Shown here in pieces: positions 22,201 through 28,303 of a stretch of DNA of 64,000 nt (its first letter is position 1; the number at the start of each line of letters is the position of its first letter). The DNA comes from Centroberyx gerrardi. Lineage: Eukaryota > Chordata > Actinopteri > Beryciformes > Berycidae. The notes beneath the pieces were generated by a model. That model did not search any database. It saw nothing but the letters and a program-made list of their open reading frames with translations, and had not been told where the DNA came from. The translations under genes were made by a program, and so were the position numbers. Where the stretch lies: contig NC_136006.1 of assembly GCF_048128805.1 (NCBI RefSeq), forward strand, positions 5,160,001 through 5,224,000. The letters are read 5' to 3'.

Positions 22201-24745
22201 TCTCGTGCGTCAGCGTGTTGGCACGAGCCGCGTCTCCTAATGCATGTGTGTGTATGGAGGCAGGAGGTCTATCCACAATTAAAATCCTCATAACTCACTG
22301 AATTTTCGACCGATTTTCAAGCGGTTTGGTTTGTTACAAATGCCAGACATGTATTTATGATACAGGATACTTGGTTAAATTAAAATGCGGGTTTTCATAC
22401 CAAAATACTTTATCTTTTGTAGATGGTAACAGTAATATTTCTATAATATAATATTTAAGATTAACTTACCCTATGTAATTAGGTTCTAAGTATATTATTT
22501 TTTTCTTACTGCATGTAAAATGGCTGCCACTATGTTATTTTGTTCATAATTTTGGAAATAAATGAAGACTTAATTAATAAAAAAGACATAATTACAACAA
22601 ACATTATGTTAAAATATAAGTAAGTTTCTGGCAGGCTTCATAGCGTTCTGGACTTTTACACATTGACAGCAAAACATTAGAGATCTGCTTTTTCGGGAAA
22701 ACTAAATCTAATTAGGCATATATTAGCTTTAGTTCAGTTAATGGGTGTTGCATCTCACCTACTACTGTAAATAACCTGCATGCTGTGTGTGTGTGTGTGT
22801 GGGGTGTGTGCGTGTGTGTGTGTGTGTGTGTCTATTTGTCAGCCAGCCAGGTCAGTTCAAATGGCAGAGAAAAGAAAAACAGACATCCGATCATTTTTCA
22901 GTACACCGAAACGCCAAGTAGAAAGACCCCAGTAATATCAAAGGCAATTTGATAAAATCTTCATAAGAAAGGAACGAAGTGCTTATGGAAATTAGGGATG
23001 CACCGACGCCACTTTTTCAATGCCGATACCGATTATGAGTATGAAAGTTTAAGTATCGGCCGATACTGAGTACCAATCTGATCCGTTACTTTTACTGAAC
23101 AGTGCAGGCTTACTTCCTTAGTTTGGGTTCAATGGACAAAATTGTTGAGATAAAATCCTTGTTTTTCCCACTGTTTGAGAAATACAGGCTTCTATGTGCA
23201 ACCTATTTCTTACATGTTACTCATGGCTTTCGGTATCAGATTTTAGTCTTGGTTAAAATCTCCGATACCGATATTCCATTTTAGCCTGGTATCGGCACCG
23301 ATACCGATACCAGTATCGGTATCGGTGCATCCCTAATGGAAATGTTTCATAATGGACCTCTATATACATTTAATACAACAGTACTTTTGGCGGCACCTTT
23401 GGTGTCCCCTTCAGGAATTGCTCTGGAGAATTTTTTCTGTTTATTGTCCCCCCCAACAGTGAAATGAAATATCCGCCCTTGGTTCACGTAAGTGCCAATG
23501 GGTCGGCGCGGGTCCGGCCCACCGGCGGCCTATTGGGGATCACTGGCCTACATTTTTATTATATATATATATATTATTATGATCTCTTTTCTGGTTGTTT
23601 TATTCCATTGCACTTTTTATCTGTGTTGTGAAGCACTTTGAGCTGCATTCACTTGCATTAAATATGCTATACAAATAAAGTCTCATTGATTGATTGATTG
23701 ATTGATTGATGTAGGAGGTGGTGTCATACTTGTCTACTTGTTATATCGTGCACAACTGGGATCAGCCTTTGAGCAAGATACTTAACCCCAACCTACTGCA
23801 GGGAGGATCAAAAAAGTATATTAAAATCCAAACCCAAATGACATAAATACAAATATGCCAGTTTTGCTGTTTTTCTGACATCTGCATAACATAAAACCTA
23901 TAATGAACACAGGCACTCTAAAGGCCGCCTGTCTCTCTTCACACATATATTATGTGGATGTAGACCAACAAAAGTACACATAAAATTGATACAGCACACA
24001 CCCTATATAAATTGATGGTAGGGCTGGGCGATATGTTTGAAATCAATATCACGATAATCATAAGGATTTTTCTCGATATCAATATATATCACGATATGGT
24101 TCATGTATGCAAAATCACGTTAAATAATCAAATTAATGTTCATCTCATTGAACCGAATGATAATGTTAGGTGTGATGTCAAACAAAACAGAAATATTCAA
24201 ATAATATTCCTACCATACCTCATTTTATGAGAGTTTTTAAGTAAAATTTGCTTGTCATCATCAATTTAGACAGCAGAAATGTGTGTCACGATATTAAAAT
24301 ATCTTCATATCATCACGATATGATTCCACTGAAAGACAATAAACGATAATATTGAATTATCGCCCAGCCCTAATTGATGGTTTAAAGTGTTTATTTTATG
24401 TGATGCATGATTGCATAATGTGCCAGATATATGTTTTTTTACATTTTTGTAATCTTCCCATGACTTACCTTTGGGTCCTGAGATGGTGTCTGACAAACGC
24501 TGCACTAGATCATTCTTGTTGATCTCCCTCAAAACCATCATGGTCACCTCCAGAGTGTCTTCGCTGTAGGTCTGCACCATCTGATCCAGTGTGTCCAGCC
24601 TGTCTGCCTTCTCCAGTTGGCTTTTTGGGATGGCTGGGAAACCTTTCAGGATGTGAGCCTGCTGCAGGCACCACTTGAAATGTTTTAGCTCTTCATCTCC
24701 CAAATCCATTAAAATTTCCGAGAGCAGCCGCACAGGCGCCGCCAT
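493..24745 (-). CDS. NLR family receptor, PYD-FISNA-NACHT-LRR (3' end beyond window)
   Basis: Cytosolic pattern-recognition receptor of the large fish NLR family; the PYD recruits ASC-type adaptors and the NACHT domain drives nucleotide-dependent oligomerisation. Ten coding exons are visible on the minus strand: 24745-24469 (PYD), 18199-16408 (FISNA-NACHT), then LRR exons 16074-15901, 15444-15271, 10799-10626, 7191-7018, 5927-5754, 5149-4976, 4331-4158 and 666-493. Phases agree throughout: the PYD exon ends in phase 1, the NACHT exon in phase 2, and every LRR exon is 174 nt and phase 2-2, so it can be added or skipped without a frameshift. No in-frame stop is seen in 3461 nt of coding sequence. 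A terminal exon, often B30.2 in this family, is not in the window. The large size comes from transposon-filled introns. Expression and exon use are inferred. Confidence 0.85.
670..722 (+). repeat. (CA)n microsatellite at LRR exon 8 acceptor
   Basis: CA repeat with two CG interruptions. Read on the coding strand it is a GT tract that directly precedes the CAG acceptor. Confidence 0.95.
955..1180 (-). repeat. teleost LINE-tail-type repeat
   Basis: An ATA-rich start is followed by a segment of the type TTTATTTGTATAGCACCTC, with GCAGCTCAAAGTGCTTTACA. This is the familiar 3' end of teleost L2/CR1-like LINEs in reverse orientation. No reading frame is intact. Confidence 0.5.
1440..2044 (-). pseudogene. 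L2-like LINE reverse transcriptase C-terminal remnant
   Basis: The minus strand encodes [22 protein letters not shown], then a damaged segment, then [20 protein letters not shown]. These are the conserved motifs just after the RT catalytic region of L2-type LINEs. The part between them is deleted or frameshifted. Downstream on the minus strand, 1440-1790 resembles the 3' part of the same ORF but has many stops. Confidence 0.7.
2138..2392 (-). pseudogene. possible LINE ORF1 SGNH/esterase-like fragment
   Basis: A short frame contains [20 protein letters not shown] followed by IIVHC. It resembles the SGNH-hydrolase-type segment of some fish LINE ORF1 proteins, where an IVVHVGTND-type block follows. 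The rest of the frame does not match anything I recognise. It lies just beyond the LINE RT remnant. Confidence 0.3.
2690..3293 (+). pseudogene. piggyBac (PGBD4-like) transposase remnant
   Basis: At 2695 a frame starts [16 protein letters not shown] with an acidic stretch ending [11 protein letters not shown], like the N-terminus of fish piggyBac-derived transposases. At about 3205-3293 the plus strand encodes [20 protein letters not shown] then NCHDAYH, the C-terminal cysteine-rich zinc-ribbon of PGBD4-type proteins. The DDE catalytic core between them is missing, so this is an internally deleted copy. Confidence 0.5.
3300..3726. other. no gene seen
   Basis: AT-rich intronic sequence of the NLR gene between the piggyBac remnant and the tandem LRR cassettes. 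No coding or repeat signature recognised. Confidence 0.5.
4158..4331 (-). CDS. NLR LRR exon 7
   Basis: A 174-nt LRR exon identical in sequence to LRR exon 6. It differs in its acceptor microsatellite, which is about 90 bp here (plus strand 4334-4424) and interrupted by CATA and CAAA variants, against about 50 bp in exon 6. Confidence 0.82.
4334..4424 (+). repeat. (CA)n microsatellite at LRR exon 7 acceptor
   Basis: About 90 bp of CA repeat with one CATA and one CAAA variant, adjoining the splice acceptor on the minus strand. Confidence 0.95.
4976..5149 (-). CDS. NLR LRR exon 6
   Basis: A 174-nt LRR exon ([38 protein letters not shown]). It is identical base for base to LRR exon 7, which shows very recent duplication or conversion. 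(GT)n acceptor tract at plus strand 5152-5201. Confidence 0.82.
5152..5201 (+). repeat. (CA)n microsatellite at LRR exon 6 acceptor
   Basis: Pure CA repeat adjoining the splice acceptor on the minus strand. Confidence 0.95.
5754..5927 (-). CDS. NLR LRR exon 5
   Basis: A 174-nt LRR exon ([19 protein letters not shown], ending [15 protein letters not shown]). Phase 2-2, with a (GT)n acceptor tract (plus strand 5931-5962). It lies in the third unit of the direct tandem duplication that spans 3727 to about 6067. Confidence 0.82.
6508..6895 (+). repeat. LINE 3'-end-like fragment, copy 2 of 3
   Basis: Near-identical to 1-385, including the terminal GTTTGTAATTATTTGAAACT and an A-rich tail. Its close similarity to copy 1 suggests duplication with the LRR cassette rather than independent insertion. 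Confidence 0.55.
7018..7191 (-). CDS. NLR LRR exon 4
   Basis: A 174-nt LRR exon with [19 protein letters not shown] and [19 protein letters not shown]. Phase 2-2. Its acceptor follows one of the longest GT tracts in the gene (about 80 bp on the plus strand, 7196-7276). Donor CTCAG|GTCAGG. Confidence 0.82.
7196..7276 (+). repeat. (CA)n microsatellite at LRR exon 4 acceptor
   Basis: About 80 bp of uninterrupted CA repeat adjoining the splice acceptor on the minus strand. Confidence 0.95.
7510..7957. mobile_element. palindromic nonautonomous element, right end lost
   Basis: Starts with a GGGTAACTTCGGTATTTTTC-type end common in fish genomes. Its middle is an inverted repeat: 7715-7797 pairs with 7874-7957 around a spacer of about 76 bp. 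The outer right half that should mirror 7510-7714 is absent; the L1-like LINE sequence begins exactly there. Confidence 0.55.
7958..10100 (+). mobile_element. 5'-truncated L1-like LINE
   Basis: The first frame encodes [20 protein letters not shown] and then [11 protein letters not shown], the RT motifs of L1/Tx1-type LINEs. Later broken frames match the downstream L1 region: [41 protein letters not shown]. The C-terminal piece ends near 9735. It finishes with an AAAT-rich tail around 10049-10095. Several stops and frameshifts make it dead. It is inserted in an LRR intron of the NLR gene. Confidence 0.8.
10049..10130 (+). repeat. (AAAT)n and (AAT)n tail
   Basis: Tetranucleotide then trinucleotide A-rich repeat that forms the LINE tail and joins copy 3 of the LINE 3'-end fragment. 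Confidence 0.9.
10108..10490 (+). repeat. LINE 3'-end-like fragment, copy 3 of 3
   Basis: A more diverged copy of 1-385 and 6508-6895, again ending in an A-rich tail just before the LRR-exon-flanking sequence. Confidence 0.5.
10626..10799 (-). CDS. NLR LRR exon 3
   Basis: A 174-nt LRR exon with [19 protein letters not shown]. Phase 2-2, acceptor AG preceded by a (GT)n tract (plus strand 10803-10827), donor TTCAG|GTCAGG. A DIRS element and another insertion lie between this exon and LRR exon 2. Confidence 0.82.
11530..12807 (+). pseudogene. DIRS gag-like ORF, broken
   Basis: From 11530 the frame reads [20 protein letters not shown] and continues with a CxxC-DGH-CxxCLGxxH cysteine/histidine cluster characteristic of DIRS gag proteins, up to a stop at 11995. 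The C-terminal half follows in another frame from about 12115 (motifs [26 protein letters not shown]). At least one frameshift separates the halves. Confidence 0.65.
12924..14062 (+). pseudogene. DIRS reverse transcriptase-RNase H, frameshifted
   Basis: RT motifs are clear: [50 protein letters not shown] and the DIRS-type catalytic box NYLDDWLL. The frame changes near 13710-13735 and the RNase H domain follows ([17 protein letters not shown], then [12 protein letters not shown]). It is cut off after LPYLQGRH at the boundary with LRR-intron sequence. Confidence 0.8.
14130..15055. mobile_element. probable nonautonomous DNA transposon
   Basis: About 925 bp interrupts the LRR intron segment: the sequence up to TGTATTTTAGATCT and the continuation GAGACAGAAAGGAGGGGC match other cassettes without it. 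The insert is GC-richer, has no coding capacity, and its ends are weakly inverted (GCCCCTTTCACACTGG against ACACCCTTCTTACACC). The superfamily is uncertain. Confidence 0.45.
15271..15444 (-). CDS. NLR LRR exon 2
   Basis: A 174-nt LRR exon starting [19 protein letters not shown]. The consensus LRELDL reads QRELDL here, so one core leucine is replaced by glutamine. The acceptor AG directly follows a (GT)n tract (plus strand CA repeat 15449-15479). Donor CTCAG|GTCAGG. Confidence 0.82.
15901..16074 (-). CDS. NLR LRR exon 1
   Basis: A 174-nt phase 2-2 exon encoding the typical first post-NACHT LRR, with [14 protein letters not shown] then [16 protein letters not shown]. Unlike the other LRR exons it has an ordinary acceptor (GCTTCTTCAG) with no GT microsatellite. 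Its donor is CTCAG|GTTGTG rather than the CTCAG or TTCAG|GTCAGG of the others, because about 123 bp of intron found in the other cassettes is missing right at the junction. Confidence 0.85.
16147..16215 (-). repeat. RTE/SINE-like tail fragment
   Basis: Contains CTTTATTGATCCCCTTGGGG, a widespread teleost repeat end. Related copies occur at 18285-18350, 27806-27870 and 55195-55265. Confidence 0.5.
16408..18199 (-). CDS. NLR coding exon 2: FISNA-NACHT
   Basis: A single 1792-nt exon, as is usual in fish NLRs. It opens with E-I-H-A-E-C-Q, the start of the fish-specific NACHT-associated (FISNA) domain, and goes on to the NACHT ATPase. Walker A is GVAGIGKT and Walker B is [15 protein letters not shown]. 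The winged-helix and HD2 regions follow, including the conserved [20 protein letters not shown] segment. It ends VVKASNKA at donor GCTTG|GTAGGT. The acceptor is TTCATTCAG at 18200; the first two bases complete the GAG codon started by the PYD exon. All nucleotide-binding motifs look intact, so ATP binding is likely retained. Confidence 0.92.
18285..18350 (-). repeat. RTE/SINE-like tail fragment
   Basis: Same CTTTATTGATCCCCTAGGGG signature as at 16147, just upstream of the NACHT exon on the coding strand. The next 850 bases show no recognisable gene. Confidence 0.5.
19216..19257 (+). repeat. (CA)n microsatellite
   Basis: CA repeat in the first coding intron of the NLR gene, not next to an exon. 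Confidence 0.95.
22781..22831 (+). repeat. (GT)n microsatellite
   Basis: GT repeat interrupted by GGGGTGTGTGCG, inside the inner hAT element shortly before its vestigial transposase start. Confidence 0.95.
22993..23335. mobile_element. hAT-type MITE with GATACCGAT repeats (level 4)
   Basis: Ends TAGGGATGCACC and GGTGCATCCCTA are perfect inverted repeats, flanked by a perfect 8-bp target duplication ATGGAAAT (22985-22992 and 23336-23343). The interior is rich in ATCGG/CCGAT repeats. A second copy is at 37725-38089 in the opposite orientation. Confidence 0.9.
24019..24372. mobile_element. hAT-type MITE, 354 bp
   Basis: Inverted ends TAGGGCTGGGCGATA and TATCGCCCAGCCCTA type, with a perfect 8-bp target duplication ATTGATGG (24011-24018 and 24373-24380). 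No coding capacity. It lies about 100 bp downstream of the PYD exon on the coding strand. Confidence 0.9.
24469..24745 (-). CDS. NLR coding exon 1: pyrin domain (PYD)
   Basis: Encodes 92 residues plus one base. It begins [20 protein letters not shown] and continues with the amphipathic helices of a death-fold PYD ([11 protein letters not shown], then I-P-K-S-Q-L-E, then a VQRL-type last helix). The ATG at 24745 is chosen because the PYD fold starts there and an acceptor (TTTTTACCAG) ends at 24755, nine bases upstream. The donor is CCAAAG|GTAAGT at 24469/24468. In the family this domain binds the PYD of ASC/PYCARD. The upstream in-frame MNISSD extension crosses the acceptor and is probably intronic. 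Confidence 0.88.
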
Positions 24746-25254
24746 TGTTGCTCCCTGGTAAAAATCAGAGGAAATATTCAACTCAAAGACCGATTATGCA
24801 ATTTCCCCACAGGAATGACTAAGATTCATCTCATCACATCTCATAAATACCAGTGTTTTAGACATGTGGGTAATTGGTAGACAATGTAATTGGCAATGTT
24901 TGTTCTATTGTCTAATCATATCTGCCCCTTCATTACAAACACACATTACTCGTATACATCTGCATTTCTTCAGCAAGGTCAGAGCACAGTCTAATTCCCT
25001 TTTTTTCTCTTTCCATTTCCCTTTATTAGGCTACTGTGAACTGTTAAATATCTTTTTAAAAACACTTAAAAAGTTTTCGTTTCTCTCAAAGCACAAGGGA
25101 TAGTAACATCATATCCTGTGTATTGATACCAGTCACTCCTTCACTGAGGGACCTCAGCCCGGCTCGGTTTCTGGACTCACCGTTGCGGGGATGAGATAAT
25201 AGAGTAACTCGGCCGGTGTAAACCCACCCCACCCCACCCCACCCCCCTCCCCAA

Positions 25255-25425
25255 CCGGGCCGCAGGATACCCACTCTGTCGCCGGGCGCCTCCTCCTTCC
25301 CGCACCACAGGGCCACGTTGAGGCTCTCCGAGAAGTTCATCCTTCTCCCCATGCTCAGTGCCTTCATCACCTTATGCTTCGGAGCCTTCTTCTTCCTCCC
25401 GGACAATTTCAAGCACAAGCGCTAC
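25255..25425 (+). pseudogene. man1a2: man1a2 (Golgi alpha-mannosidase IB) exon 1 fragment
   Basis: In one frame the plus strand encodes GRRIPTLSPGASSFPHHRAT, then LRLSEKFILLPMLSAFITL, then CFGAFFFLPDNFKHKR. This is the cytoplasmic tail and signal-anchor of MAN1A2, the Golgi enzyme that trims Man9 N-glycans. There is no start codon: upstream is a CCCAC-rich run back to a stop at 25219. After KHKR the frame leaves the family sequence. The remaining exons and the catalytic domain are absent. It is therefore a fragment, lying antisense to the NLR leader intron. In human, MAN1A2 is the neighbour of VTCN1, and vtcn1 lies 15 kb away here, so this may be a relic of that synteny. Confidence 0.75.
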
Positions 25426-25608
25426 CCGGGAGTACTGTTTAGCCTACTAATCCGAGAGGGTACGGATTTCCACGTCTTTTTTTCCCAGGTGACCCCAGAG
25501 GCGCTCCGTACAACTGTCATTTGTAGCCTATGGGTTTTAAACAAATTCTAAATTGTGTTAAAATTAAGTAACGTTAGTTTGCAAGACGTTGAAAAGGACG
25601 TCTTTTCG

Positions 25609-25622
25609 ACTTTCACTTTCAG
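25609..25622 (-). promoter_or_regulatory. ISRE/IRF-like site
   Basis: The minus strand reads CTGAAAGTGAAAGT, matching the GAAANNGAAA core of IRF-binding interferon-response elements. It lies 135-150 bp inside the intron after the candidate leader exon. Interferon control of this NLR is an inference. Confidence 0.35.
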
Positions 25623-25755
25623 CTAAGTTAAAACCGGACGTGTAACGTCTTTTCAACTACATGTTGCTGGGTGGGACAGTTCTACAGACATAACACAATA
25701 CCACGTAGCCTACTTCATTGGCCAAACGTCTAATGTTTCCTGGTAGGGTCCTTAC

Positions 25756-25905
25756 CTGGTGAATTCACATCCAGATCAAGTCAAAGAAACGTTATTCCTT
25801 CATCTGACAGACGCTGCTTCCTTTTTTCTGTCAGAAAAGGAGGGGCGGACCCTCTAGTACGGCCAGCCAATCAGAGCAGTGGCTCTTCCTGTTTGCTAGA
25901 AGCGG
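25756..25905 (-). promoter_or_regulatory. candidate 5' untranslated exon of the NLR gene
   Basis: The minus strand has a strong donor CACCAG|GTAAGG with its last exon base at 25756, 1.0 kb upstream of the PYD exon acceptor at 24755. The sequence before it has no long frame, contains GATTGGCTGG (a CCAAT-type box at about 25868-25877) and is GC-richer. This fits a short leader exon and promoter but the start site cannot be fixed from sequence. Confidence 0.35.
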
Positions 25906-26059
25906 GCACGAGATGACTGTCCTCCAAGGCTGCTAACTCTCTTCATGGATTTGCAAATCCTGTAGCCTACAGTAAGCTGTAATTTCACATAATGTTTTTC
26001 TTCATATTCACATTTGTCCTCTCATTTCTCATCTTTGTTAGGTATTGTTAGATATATCA

Positions 26060-26520
26060 TATTTAATATATCCTGATATCCTGGTTCTGACAGAAACCTG
26101 GCTTAAACAGAGTATACATAATTCTGAGGTTTCCCTACATAACTATAACTTGTACAGAATAGACAAGTGGAAGAGGGGGTGGTGTCGCTATATGTGTGAA
26201 GTCATGTTTATCTGCTAATGTTTTAAATGCTGTCACTGTACCGCATTCCTTCGAATTTATTGCTCTGAAAGTTAACTTATCTAGTAATAATTCAATTAAT
26301 GTGGTGGGTGTTTACAGACCACCCTCAGCTGTCTCTAGTGCAATTAATAAATTATCAGACTTACTTGCTCAGTACAATAACTCAGAGATGCTGGTTCTAG
26401 GTGATTAACCTAAATTGGTTGACGAACGATTCAAATAGTTTAAAAGAGATGTGTGACAATTTCAATCTGTCACAGCTCAATTCATGATGATCCATCAATA
26501 CAGAAATGTTTAACCTTTAA
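26060..26520 (+). pseudogene. LINE endonuclease remnant
   Basis: Frames encode PDILVLTETWLKQSIHNSE and, from 26196, FEFIALKVNLSSNNSINVVG then VYRPPSAVSS and EMLVLGD, the signature blocks of a LINE apurinic endonuclease. It is frameshifted and has no RT downstream. Confidence 0.7.
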
Positions 26521-26529
26521 TTCTGGGAA

Positions 26530-27424
26530 ACAATTGTAGAAAACATAAAAATGTTATGCTTGGAATGGTGAGATTAATAAAATACCAAATATAACAAAGA
26601 TCCAACAGAAAAATAATTTAACCTGTCAATCATAAACAACAACTTGTTTCTGTCTGGTTTAATATTTCATTAATTTCATTGTCCAAATAAAATATTAACA
26701 TGAGCCTTGTTAAAATCCTGTTCAGTTTCCCTTTACAACACATTCTGTGGACAGTGATTGATTAATCGAGCTCTTTACAGTAAAACGACTCATAAATCTA
26801 TATCAAAATACAAGCGTTAATATTCTCATGTCTTACTTATAAAACATAAACATAACCTGGCATCCATTGTACAATATAATCTACTGCCCATAAGTAATGA
26901 TTATTTACCAAATTATATGATAAAGGATTCTGTGAACCACTTGTGAATGAGATTCATTATAGCTTACATAAAAAAGTCTGTATAATACTTCACTGAAAGA
27001 TCCTTTTTGCCATCACACAAATAACACACTATTCATGTTAGGTAATGCTTGTTGTGACTTAATCACTTTAGTTAATGTTTAAGTAATACATGAAGTTAGG
27101 GTTTCAATTTAGACAATACATTGGCATTAACAAACATGTATAACTACATTACTTAATACAGTTGTTTATTGTGCCATTAATATTAACTCATCTTTGTTAA
27201 TGACACTGTTCATGCTTAATTAATGTAAACACAGTTAATATTATAAACAAATATGTATAACAACATTAATTAATACAGTTCATGTGTATTTGAACACAAA
27301 CTAAACTTTGTTAATGTTGTTGTGTGTGTTACCAGTGTTTCTCTACATATGATGCGAGGGCCAATTTTGCTGAAAATATCTGTGCGCATGTGATTAACTC
27401 CTGATAATAATCTAAACTGCTAAA
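26530..27424. other. no gene seen
   Basis: AT-rich intergenic sequence, 26530-27424. It contains short diverged direct repeats around TTAATGTT and ACATTAATTAATACAG (27060-27320) but no coding, RNA or clear transposon signature. Confidence 0.5.
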
Positions 27425-27493
27425 GACCCCATGAAGCTCGGGCTGGGCTCGGGCTGGGCTCGGGCTTAATTTCCAGGCCCGTGCAGACCTCTA
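27425..27493. mobile_element. one end of a split hAT-like element
   Basis: Contains two to three units of the GCTCGGGCTGG minisatellite and ends GCAGACCTCTA, followed by GTGTCAGG (27494-27501). This is the complement of the CCTGACAC that follows the matching GCAGACCTCTA end at 48936. Flanks show it is the other end of the element at about 48375-48936. Confidence 0.7.
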
Positions 27494-28303
27494 GTGTCAG
27501 GCATTAAGCTTTGTGTAGTCTAATGTGTCAGTTCTCATTTCCTTCTTTGTAACCAGTGGCTGATATTAGATGTGGCTCTCAGTTCCCACAGAAAAACATA
27601 CAGTTCACTCTTAATCAGGCTCTGATCTAATAGGCTACTTATATTTCCAGAAAGATTCCGCATTTATTTTTGTTTAATCGTTTTAAAAGAATTAAAAGCT
27701 GTTCTTAAATCCTTCTAGAGTTTCTTGAGTCCCTTTTTTCACTGCAGCGAAGGATGTCTTCATATTCAAGAACATAGATGTGCCGTCAACTTTTATTGTT
27801 ATATTTTATTGATCTCTGGCAGCTAATTTCATCTGCCAAAACAGATCTTTCAGGGATCAATAAAGTACCTCTGCATTCAATTCAATCCACTGAATAAGTG
27901 CATTTTTCACAAGACTCACACACTATGAAAGTATGTGTGCACAATTTACCATGACATCATTTTGAATAAATGACCCACCATTAACAAGCAGTGAACAGTG
28001 CTGTTTCAATTAAATTTGGCATTGACTAAAACGAAAGTTGACACTAATTCTTGAGACAAATGTTTCAAGTTCTCTATACATATTTACACTATAAGATTTG
28101 TATTACAGTGACAGCTTCAGAAGAGAAGTTGTTGCTGTGATGGTCACAGCATCAACACCTGTGAAAACTTACTTCCTGAAAGGCTACAAGTCAGAGGAAG
28201 TGATGGAAACCAACAAGAGTTTCAACATTTGACAGCAGACTATAATATTTAATGTTGGACAGCAGAGGTGACAGTTGACAAACAGCTGGGATGCTCATGA
28301 AAA

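Larger units (their letters stand above)
21735..23481. mobile_element. inner hAT-type element (level 3) with vestigial transposase start
   Basis: Inverted ends CAGGGGCGGAAATTACG and CAAGGGCGGATATTTCA. At 22861 a frame starts [19 protein letters not shown], the usual N-terminus of a fish hAT transposase, and stops at 22933. No clean 8-bp duplication is visible because the left flank is an (AGT)n repeat. Confidence 0.65.
21572..23545. mobile_element. outer hAT-type element (level 2)
   Basis: Ends are inverted: CAGGGTTCCCCAATTAG at the left and CAGTGATCCCCAATAGG read from the right. The flanking 8 bp are ATCTACAT and GCCTACAT, a target duplication with two transitions, as expected for hAT. It sits in the 3' part of the L2 LINE and contains a second element. 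Confidence 0.75.
20090..23706 (+). mobile_element. L2-like LINE remnant interrupted by nested DNA transposons
   Basis: Around 20330-20790 the broken frames give [40 protein letters not shown] and [16 protein letters not shown]2-type RT motifs with multiple stops. The 3' end resumes at 23554 with GTTGTGAAGCACTTTGAGCT and ends in an (ATTG)n tail at about 23680-23710. The 2-kb gap between 21571 and 23546 is filled by a hAT element. Confidence 0.8.
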
